5,555 nt of DNA from Planctomycetota bacterium (GTDB taxonomy: Bacteria > Planctomycetota > SZUA-567): the NCBI GenBank assembly GCA_020861125.1, contig JAJBSZ010000092.1, forward strand, positions 1 to 5,555, given 5' to 3'. A program made the translations under genes and the position numbers. Position 1 is the stretch's first letter; each line of letters starts with the position of its first letter. Positions 1 through 4,290 of this stretch are shown in pieces. Under the pieces are notes generated by a model that was not told the DNA's origin, made no database searches, and saw only the letters and a program-made list of their open reading frames with translations.

Positions 1-365
1 CCGATGCCGGTACCGGCTTCCACCATGACGTGTTTGCCGCGGTTGAACGACTCCGGCACCTGCCGGGCCATCTCCAGCTGCCCGGGGCGGTTTTCGTAGG
101 TTGGGAACGAACGGGAAAACGCCCCGTCCGGCGCAAACCACCCCGCCACCCGCTCGGCGTCGATGGCGGTGAATTCGCCTTCGCCGTCGATGGGCGGGCG
201 CGGCTGGAAATGCCGGCGGGCGGAAAAGAGACCGCCAAAATCGGTCTCCGCCCCCATTTTTGCCGACAGACGTTCCGCCGCCAGACGGCTGAAAAAGTCG
301 CGGTAGGGATGGCGGGGATTGGCGGCCAGCAGGCGGTTCAGCTCCCCGATGACCGCCAGGGGAAT
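1..365 (-). CDS. DinG-family helicase part (partial), in frame after the amber stop of the exonuclease part
   Basis: Read in the same frame as the upstream exonuclease, directly after the TAG at 366-368, this stretch is fully open and runs off the window edge (121 codons plus 2 bases). It encodes a linker (IPLAVIGELNRLL...), then the DinG Q-motif region (FPTYENRPGQLEMARQV), then the start of Walker A (EAGTGIG) at the edge. DinG/XPD-like superfamily 2 helicases unwind 5'-tailed or forked DNA using ATP; the rest of the motor is outside the window. In Bacillus-type DinG an N-terminal DnaQ-like exonuclease is fused to this helicase, and that is what this region would be without the TAG. The first canonical restart after the TAG is ATG at 257, with no convincing Shine-Dalgarno and no GTG or TTG before it. 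The helicase may therefore be expressed from a weak restart, by readthrough, or not at all. The family call is confident; the expressed form is unknown. Confidence 0.8.
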   Translation of the reverse strand, partial: MPLAVIGELNRLLAANPRHPYRDFFSRLAAERLSAKMGAETDFGGLFSARRHFQPRPPIDGEGEFTAIDAERVAGWFAPDGAFSRSFPTYENRPGQLEMARQVPESFNRGKHVMVEAGTGI

Positions 366-869
366 CTAGTTGGCCTTATCGAGAAGCAGGGACCAGAGCT
401 GGGCCAGGGTCTCGCAGTCGGCCAGGGCACGGTGGGAGGACTTGTCGCAGGAGAAGCCGAAGATCTCCGTCAATACCGCCAGGCTGTGGCTGGGGAGAAC
501 CGGAAAACAGATGCGCGACAGTTCCACCGTATCCAGCACCGGGTGCTGGAACCGGTCCCGGGTGGCAATGCGAAGAAACTGGCGGTCGAAGGCGGCATTA
601 TGGGCGATGCAGAGGGCGCCGGCCGGCAGGAAGGCGAGAAAATCCTCGAGGACCGGCCCGCCGGGGCGGGCCGTCGTCAGCATGTCCGGGGTGATGCCGG
701 TAAGCTTGATGATGGCGGGCGACAGGGGCATTTCCGGATTTACCAATTCGGAAAATTCCGCCGTCGGCACACCGTCTTCCAGCACCAGCGCACCCACTTC
801 GATGATTTTGTCCTTGTAGGGATCGGGCCCGGTTGTTTCGAGATCAATCGCCACCACTACGGGGTACAT
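366..869 (-). CDS. DnaQ-like DEDDh 3'-5' exonuclease (N-terminal domain of an interrupted DinG-type exonuclease-helicase)
   Basis: This 167-residue protein has a complete DEDDh exonuclease fold. Exo I is AIDLETTG with D9 and E11, Exo II is AHNAAFD with D95, and Exo III is HRALAD with H146 and D151. All five catalytic/metal residues are present, so 3'-5' nuclease activity on DNA (or RNA) is expected. The start at 869 (MYPVVVAIDLETTG) is preferred because homologues begin just before the DxE motif and because AAAGG sits 5 bases, and GAGG 10 bases, upstream (875-883). An open frame extends upstream to 1016 but overlaps the parA end and has no family-like sequence. The domain ends LLLDKAN and then meets TAG, after which the same frame continues into a DinG helicase. 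The position after KAN could once have been CAG (Gln), one transition from TAG. Alternatively it is a free-standing DnaQ-like nuclease next to a separate helicase gene. It lies 55 bases downstream of parA, possibly co-transcribed. Confidence 0.88.
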   Translation of the reverse strand: MYPVVVAIDLETTGPDPYKDKIIEVGALVLEDGVPTAEFSELVNPEMPLSPAIIKLTGITPDMLTTARPGGPVLEDFLAFLPAGALCIAHNAAFDRQFLRIATRDRFQHPVLDTVELSRICFPVLPSHSLAVLTEIFGFSCDKSSHRALADCETLAQLWSLLLDKAN

Positions 870-874
870 GCGGG

Positions 875-883
875 CCTTTCCTC
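875..883 (-). promoter_or_regulatory. Ribosome binding site deciding the exonuclease start
   Basis: On the minus strand GAGGAAAGG lies just upstream of the ATG at 869 (AAAGG with 5-base spacing, GAGG with 10-base spacing). It supports this start over the upstream in-frame ATG codons that fall inside the parA 3' end. No promoter or terminator is evident in the 55-base gap 870-924, so read-through from parA is the simplest transcription model. Confidence 0.6.
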
Positions 884-924
884 GTACTATCACCGGCGCG
901 CCTGGCGCCATGCCGCCACGGCGG

Positions 925-1818
925 CTACTCTTGCTTCCAAACTGGTTGGCGCTGCCAGGCGCCGCGGCCGTCGTCCTCGGGCACGATCGGCGTCTCTGCC
1001 AGGATGTCGCGCCCATCGCCGCTTTCCACTTCCACCTCGGGGACCGGCGGCAGTCCCTCGAACCGCTCCAAAAACTCCCGGGCGACCTCGCGGTAATCGT
1101 CGGAACCGGCGCAGCGCGGATCGTAGGCGATCACCGGCAAGCCGCGGCTGGGCGCCTCGGCCAGGCGGACATTTTTCCGCACCGCGGTGCGGAACACCTT
1201 GCCCGGCAGATACCGCTCAACCTCGGCCTTGACCTCGCGGGCCAGGGTGGTCCGGCCGTCGAACATACAAAACACCACCCCCGCCACTTCCAGCCCCGGA
1301 CGCATGGCTTCCCCCACCCGTTGCACCGTGTGCAGCAGCTGGCTGATGCCGCGCAGGGCCAGATATTCCGCCTCCATCGCCACGATCACCGCATCCGCCG
1401 CCGCCAGGCCGGACACGGTAAGGATCCCGAGGCTGGGCGGACAATCCATCAGAATATAATCATAGTGGTCGCGGATGCCCGCCAGGGCGTTCCGCAACCG
1501 GGCGGTACGGTCGTCCATCCCCGCCAGTTCCACCTCGGCTCCGGAGAGATCGAGATTGGCGGGCAAGGTCTCCAGACCGTGGACGCGGCGGATGGCCCGC
1601 CGGGGGTCCATGCCGTCGATGAGGACATTGTAGATGGAATCCTCGGTGGCGTTGGGATCCAGACCGACGTGGTCGGAGAGATTGCCCTGGGGATCGAGAT
1701 CCACCAGGAGCACCCGCCGGCCGTATTCCGTGGCCAGCACGGCGCCGACATTCACCGTGGTGGTGGTCTTGCCGACCCCGCCCTTCTGGTTCATGAAGGC
1801 AATAATCTTCGCCGCCAT
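925..1818 (-). CDS. parA: ParA/Soj-family partitioning ATPase
   Basis: This 297-residue protein is a member of the deviant Walker-A ParA/MinD ATPases, which dimerise on ATP, bind DNA or surfaces, and position chromosomes, plasmids or protein cargo. Visible motifs are the deviant Walker A KGGVGKTTT (12-20, signature K12, catalytic K17), A' motif VDLDPQGN (39-46, D42), Walker B-like YILMDCPPSLG (121-131, D125), and the conserved C-terminal blocks VRKNVRLAEAPSRG (213-226) and GLPVIAYDP. The ATG at 1818 is chosen because MAAKIIAFMNQKGG matches the family start and GGGAGG lies 6 bases upstream; the frame stays open to 2013 but that extension is non-family sequence over a promoter. Residues from about 255 to 297 form an acidic, Pro/Glu-rich tail beyond the usual Soj core of about 250 residues. 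The neighbours are miaA and a DinG-like gene, with no parB in view, so it could serve chromosome segregation or act as an orphan ParA for another cargo. The gene stops with TAG. Confidence 0.93.
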   Translation of the reverse strand: MAAKIIAFMNQKGGVGKTTTTVNVGAVLATEYGRRVLLVDLDPQGNLSDHVGLDPNATEDSIYNVLIDGMDPRRAIRRVHGLETLPANLDLSGAEVELAGMDDRTARLRNALAGIRDHYDYILMDCPPSLGILTVSGLAAADAVIVAMEAEYLALRGISQLLHTVQRVGEAMRPGLEVAGVVFCMFDGRTTLAREVKAEVERYLPGKVFRTAVRKNVRLAEAPSRGLPVIAYDPRCAGSDDYREVAREFLERFEGLPPVPEVEVESGDGRDILAETPIVPEDDGRGAWQRQPVWKQE

Positions 1819-1824
1819 ACCCCG

Positions 1825-1830
1825 CCTCCC
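1825..1830 (-). promoter_or_regulatory. Ribosome binding site of parA
   Basis: GGGAGG on the minus strand sits 6 bases before the ATG at 1818. It fixes the parA start against the longer open frame to 2013. It directly abuts a GGGCGC segment (1831-1836) that is complementary to the leader segment at 1875-1880. Confidence 0.7.
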
Positions 1831-1845
1831 GCGCCCGATCATGGA

Positions 1846-1873
1846 AAAAAACGTGACCAACGTCACGTTTTTT
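1846..1873 (-). terminator. 12-bp perfect inverted repeat in the parA leader: intrinsic-terminator-like hairpin or dyad operator
   Basis: The arms AAAAAACGTGAC and GTCACGTTTTTT are perfectly complementary around a 4-base loop. On the minus strand the GC part of the stem is followed by seven T residues (1851-1845), a classical intrinsic-terminator layout; on the plus strand it is followed by six, so it could work both ways. It lies 124 bases past the miaA stop and only 27 bases before the parA ATG, downstream of the predicted parA promoter. It could end miaA transcription and also attenuate parA. The same dyad contains GTGA-N6-TCAC, the core spacing recognised by CRP/FNR-family regulators, so a protein-binding operator is an alternative. 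The symmetry is seen directly; which function applies is inference. Confidence 0.6.
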
Positions 1874-1896
1874 GGGGCGCACCATACGTTCCCTTC

Positions 1897-1925
1897 AGTA
1901 TACCCTCCGGGAAAGACCAACGCAA
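1897..1925 (-). promoter_or_regulatory. Predicted sigma70-type promoter for parA
   Basis: On the minus strand, -35 TTGCGT (1925-1920, 3 of 6 consensus) is followed by a 17-base spacer and -10 TATACT (1902-1897, 5 of 6). The expected start site is near 1890, giving a leader of about 70 bases that contains the inverted repeat at 1846-1873. The -10 and spacing are good and the -35 is weak. Its position in the miaA-parA gap, reading toward parA, supports it. Confidence 0.5.
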
Positions 1926-1961
1926 ACACTATTGCGATTCGGCTGGGGACCCCGGTACGAT

Positions 1962-1988
1962 CGTCCGCGGGGCACGCCGTCCGCGGGG
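1962..1988. repeat. 11-base direct repeat with palindromic CCGCGG core, period 16
   Basis: CGTCCGCGGGG occurs at 1962-1972 and again at 1978-1988, separated by 5 bases. Each copy contains the palindrome CCGCGG, so the two could also pair with each other in RNA. The pair sits just past the miaA stop (1997) and 37 bases upstream of the predicted parA -35. It may be a tandem operator, or a GC-rich fold at the miaA 3' end; chance in GC-rich DNA cannot be excluded. Confidence 0.4.
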
Positions 1989-1996
1989 TGGTGCCG

Positions 1997-2962
1997 TTAG
2001 AGGAAGGCGGCAACCACCGCCGACGCCACGTCCTCCGGATCGGCGTCGGGTGGGACTACGAGGTCCCGGGCCGGAAATTTGCGGAACCAGGTCTCCTGAC
2101 GCCGCACCAGCCGGTTGGTGGCGTGGCGCAGCCGCTCCAGGCATTCGGTCCAGGATGCCTGGCCGTCAAAAAAGGGGAACAGCTCCTTGTATCCCACCGC
2201 CTGCAGCGGCGTCCGCGCTATCCGGTCACGATGGCGCCAGACCATCCGCGCTTCCGCTTCGAGACCGGCCGCCGCCATGCGCTCGATGCGGCGGCGGATG
2301 CGGTCGTGAACGTCCGCCCGACTCCGGACGAGCCGCACCATCGTGAAGGGATAGCGGGGGGTGGCGAACAGTTCGGCCGGTTGGCCGGCGGCAGCGGGCG
2401 CGTGGAAGTCTTTCCACTGAGTCTGGCGCAGGCTGATGCCCTGCCCCGTAAGCGTCGTCACCTCCAGCGCCCGCACCAGGCGGCGGATATCGGCGGGATG
2501 GATCTTGGCAGCGGCCTCGGGGTCGATGCCGGCCAATTCCCGGTGCAGGACTTCCCCCCCGACTTCGGCCGCCCGCGCTTCCAGCCGGGCCCGCACCTCC
2601 GGCTCCGCTCCGGGACCGTCAAAAAGACCCTCCAGAAGCGCCCGGTAGTACAGGGCCGTACCGCCAGAGAGGAGCGGTACCCGTCCCCGGGAGACAATGT
2701 CGGCGATCGCCCGTTCGGCAGCGGCGACGAAATCGGCGGCGGAAAACGTGTCGGTCGGAGCCACCAGGTCCAGACAGTGATGCCGCACCCGGGTCCGTTC
2801 CTCCGCCCCCGCCTTGGCCGTAGCGATGTCCAGCCCACGGTACACCTTCATGGAATCAACCGACACGATCTCCGCGCCGATCCGGCTGGCGCAGGCGAGG
2901 GCCAGCCGCTCCTTGCCGCTGGCGGTGGAGCCCACAATAATGCGGAGGACCGGCTGGCTCAC
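1997..2962 (-). CDS. miaA: tRNA dimethylallyltransferase MiaA
   Basis: MiaA transfers a dimethylallyl group from DMAPP to N6 of A37 in tRNAs that read U-starting codons, the first step towards ms2i6A, in the cytoplasm. The 321-residue length is typical. Visible motifs are the P-loop GSTASGK (11-17), VDSMKVYRGLDIATAK (35-50) with catalytic-type D36, HHCLDLVAPTDTFS (61-74), the GGTALYYRALLEGL block (100-113), KIHPADIRRLVRALEV (153-168), QAVGYKEL (254-261) and the tRNA-binding end RLVRRQETWFRKF (284-296). Some usually invariant positions differ (GPTASGK to GSTASGK, GTAKP to ATAKA, GGTGLY to GGTALY), but the core catalytic residues remain. The start is GTG at 2962, whose GTGA overlaps the argJ TGA; there is no good Shine-Dalgarno, and the next in-frame ATG lies beyond the P-loop. 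Translation is therefore probably coupled to argJ. The gene stops with TAA. Confidence 0.95.
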   Translation of the reverse strand: MSQPVLRIIVGSTASGKERLALACASRIGAEIVSVDSMKVYRGLDIATAKAGAEERTRVRHHCLDLVAPTDTFSAADFVAAAERAIADIVSRGRVPLLSGGTALYYRALLEGLFDGPGAEPEVRARLEARAAEVGGEVLHRELAGIDPEAAAKIHPADIRRLVRALEVTTLTGQGISLRQTQWKDFHAPAAAGQPAELFATPRYPFTMVRLVRSRADVHDRIRRRIERMAAAGLEAEARMVWRHRDRIARTPLQAVGYKELFPFFDGQASWTECLERLRHATNRLVRRQETWFRKFPARDLVVPPDADPEDVASAVVAAFL

Positions 2963-4170
2963 GTGGTGTAGTCCGCGTTGATCTTCACATAATCGTAGGA
3001 AAAATCGCAGGTCAGCATCAGGGCGTCGGCAAACCCCAGGCCGAGGTCCACTTCCACCTCCACCTCCTTGGCTTTCATCATTCCCGACAGTTCGGCCGCA
3101 TCGAACAGCACCGGCGCACCCCGGGAAAACAGGCGGCGGCCGCAGAGGGAGACCGAAACCTTGCGCTCGTCTACCCGGGCCGCGCTTCGGCCGAGAGCCA
3201 TGAGGATCCGGCCCCAGTTGGGGTCGTTACCGAACATGGCGGTCTTGACCAGTGGGCTCTCCGCGATGGTCCGGGCAGCGGCGACGGCATCCTTGTGTTT
3301 TTTCGCGTTCATTACCCGGACTTTGACCAGCTTGGTGGCGCCTTCGCCGTCCAGGGCGATTTGCCGGGACAATTCCATGGAAATCTCGTACAGGCCGGCC
3401 AGGAACTTGTCGAACCGTTTGCCGGACGGCTTGTCGATAGCCGCGCCGTCGGTCACCCCCGACGCCATGACCAGACAGGTGTCGTTGGTGGAGGTGTCGC
3501 CATCCACCGAGACCATATTGAAGGTGGACGCGACCGTTTCCGACAGGGCGGCCTTGAGGGCTTTCGGCGATACAGCGGCATTGGTCAGGATGAACGCGAG
3601 CATGGTTGCCATATTGGGCGCGATCATGCCCGAGCCCTTGCAGGCCCCCGCCAGCACCACCCCGTCCTCCGTATCGAGAAACAGGCCGGCCTCCTTGGGA
3701 CGGATATCGGTGGTCATAATCGCCTTGGCGAAGTCGCCCGGTTTGGCCTTACCGAGGGCGGCCAGCGCCCGATCAATGCCCTTTTCCATCCGGTCCATGG
3801 GCAATTGCCGGCCGATAACGCCGGTTGACGCACACAGCACCTGTTCGGGCGGCGCCTGAATCCCGGCCGCCACCTGCCGCAGGCGGCGAACGGCATTCGT
3901 TCGCCCTTCCCGGCCGGTGGCGGCGTTGGCAACGCCGGCGTTGACCAGGAGTGCCCGGGCGATGCCGCCGCTGGCCTTCAGATGTTTCTTGTCGATGGTG
4001 ACCGGAGCCGCAGCCACCTGGTTTTTGGTAAAGACGCCGGCGGCGGACGCGGGCGCGTCGGCGACGATGAGCGCCAGATCGTGTCGGGGCTTCTCCCAGT
4101 CGCGGATGGCGGCGGGAACGGTGGCGATTTTGAAACCAGGGACTTTTTCCAGGGCGCGGGGCGAATCCAT
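2959..4170 (-). CDS. argJ: Arginine biosynthesis bifunctional protein ArgJ (ornithine/glutamate N-acetyltransferase)
   Basis: ArgJ moves the acetyl group from N-acetylornithine to glutamate, closing the cyclic arginine pathway; bifunctional members also acetylate glutamate with acetyl-CoA. The 403 residues match the family. The precursor self-cleaves before a Thr nucleophile, here T189 in KGSGMIAPNMATML (178-191). Other family blocks are STGVIG (115-120, oxyanion-hole region), VDGDTSTND (222-230), ALDGEGATK (272-280), FGNDPNWGRI (313-322) and the C-terminal signature CDFSYDYVKINADYTT. The loop usually written NSGNANACTG reads NAGVANAATG (77-86). The ATG at 4170 follows AAGGAG with 7-base spacing. 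The TGA stop overlaps the miaA GTG, so argJ and miaA form a tight pair. No other arg gene is in the window. Whether the enzyme is mono- or bifunctional cannot be told from sequence alone. Confidence 0.96.
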   Translation of the reverse strand: MDSPRALEKVPGFKIATVPAAIRDWEKPRHDLALIVADAPASAAGVFTKNQVAAAPVTIDKKHLKASGGIARALLVNAGVANAATGREGRTNAVRRLRQVAAGIQAPPEQVLCASTGVIGRQLPMDRMEKGIDRALAALGKAKPGDFAKAIMTTDIRPKEAGLFLDTEDGVVLAGACKGSGMIAPNMATMLAFILTNAAVSPKALKAALSETVASTFNMVSVDGDTSTNDTCLVMASGVTDGAAIDKPSGKRFDKFLAGLYEISMELSRQIALDGEGATKLVKVRVMNAKKHKDAVAAARTIAESPLVKTAMFGNDPNWGRILMALGRSAARVDERKVSVSLCGRRLFSRGAPVLFDAAELSGMMKAKEVEVEVDLGLGFADALMLTCDFSYDYVKINADYTT

Positions 4171-4177
4171 CGGGCGT

Positions 4178-4183
4178 CTCCTT
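4178..4183 (-). promoter_or_regulatory. Strong ribosome binding site of argJ
   Basis: AAGGAG on the minus strand lies 7 bases before the ATG at 4170, a near-consensus Shine-Dalgarno. It contrasts with miaA, which has none and starts at GTG inside the argJ stop. Confidence 0.75.
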
Positions 4184-4214
4184 CCATAGGCGGACGATTG
4201 TCGGTCTGGAAAAC

Positions 4215-4243
4215 ATTATGCGGCCGGGCCGCAGCCGCGTCCA
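4215..4243 (-). promoter_or_regulatory. Predicted sigma70-type promoter for argJ-miaA
   Basis: On the minus strand, -35 TGGACG (4243-4238, 4 of 6 consensus) and -10 CATAAT (4220-4215, 5 of 6) are 17 bases apart in the gap between the exporter and argJ. The expected start site is near 4208, about 38 bases before the ATG. The spacer holds the dyad GCGGCC-G-GGCCGC (4220-4232), which might be an operator or just GC-rich chance. No convincing terminator follows the exporter stop, so read-through into argJ is also possible. Confidence 0.45.
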
Positions 4244-4290
4244 CGCAAATCCCCGGCTTCCATCGCCGACATCCCGTTGGCGGGACAGGG

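Noticed and set aside
895..911. GGCGCGCC and TGGCGCCA short palindromes near the parA stop
   Set aside because: These 8-base palindromes are common in GC-rich DNA. They show no spacing or placement that suggests function.
870..1016. Longer exonuclease starting at 1016 or at an internal upstream ATG
   Set aside because: The extension overlaps the parA 3' end in another frame and has no family similarity. The ATG at 869 is well placed before the DxE motif and has a ribosome binding site.
1846..1873. parS site for ParB next to parA
   Set aside because: parS is a 16-bp palindrome centred on CACGTG (TGTTTCACGTGAAACA-like). This dyad has a 4-base centre and different arms.
1460..1885. Possible upstream ORF in the parA leader starting at ATG 1885
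   Set aside because: It continues out of frame through the parA body as a shadow of 141 codons. The predicted transcription start near 1890 would exclude its ribosome binding site.
1819..2013. Longer parA starting at 2013
   Set aside because: The added 65 residues resemble no ParA and cover the predicted promoter and inverted repeat. The ATG at 1818 has a good Shine-Dalgarno and the family-typical N-terminus.
30..2971. Long overlapping open frames on the plus strand (30-1232, 868-2346, 1634-2971) and others opposite argJ and the ABC gene (3068-3859, 3982-4971)
   Set aside because: They are antisense to genes with clear family motifs and intact catalytic residues. Their translations are low-complexity Arg/Pro/Gly/His-rich sequence typical of GC-rich shadow frames, with no recognisable domain.
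4270..4287. Intrinsic terminator after the ABC exporter gene
   Set aside because: TCCCG-TTGG-CGGGA gives only a 5-bp stem (7 with two G-U pairs) and has no T tract on the minus strand, so it is not a convincing terminator.
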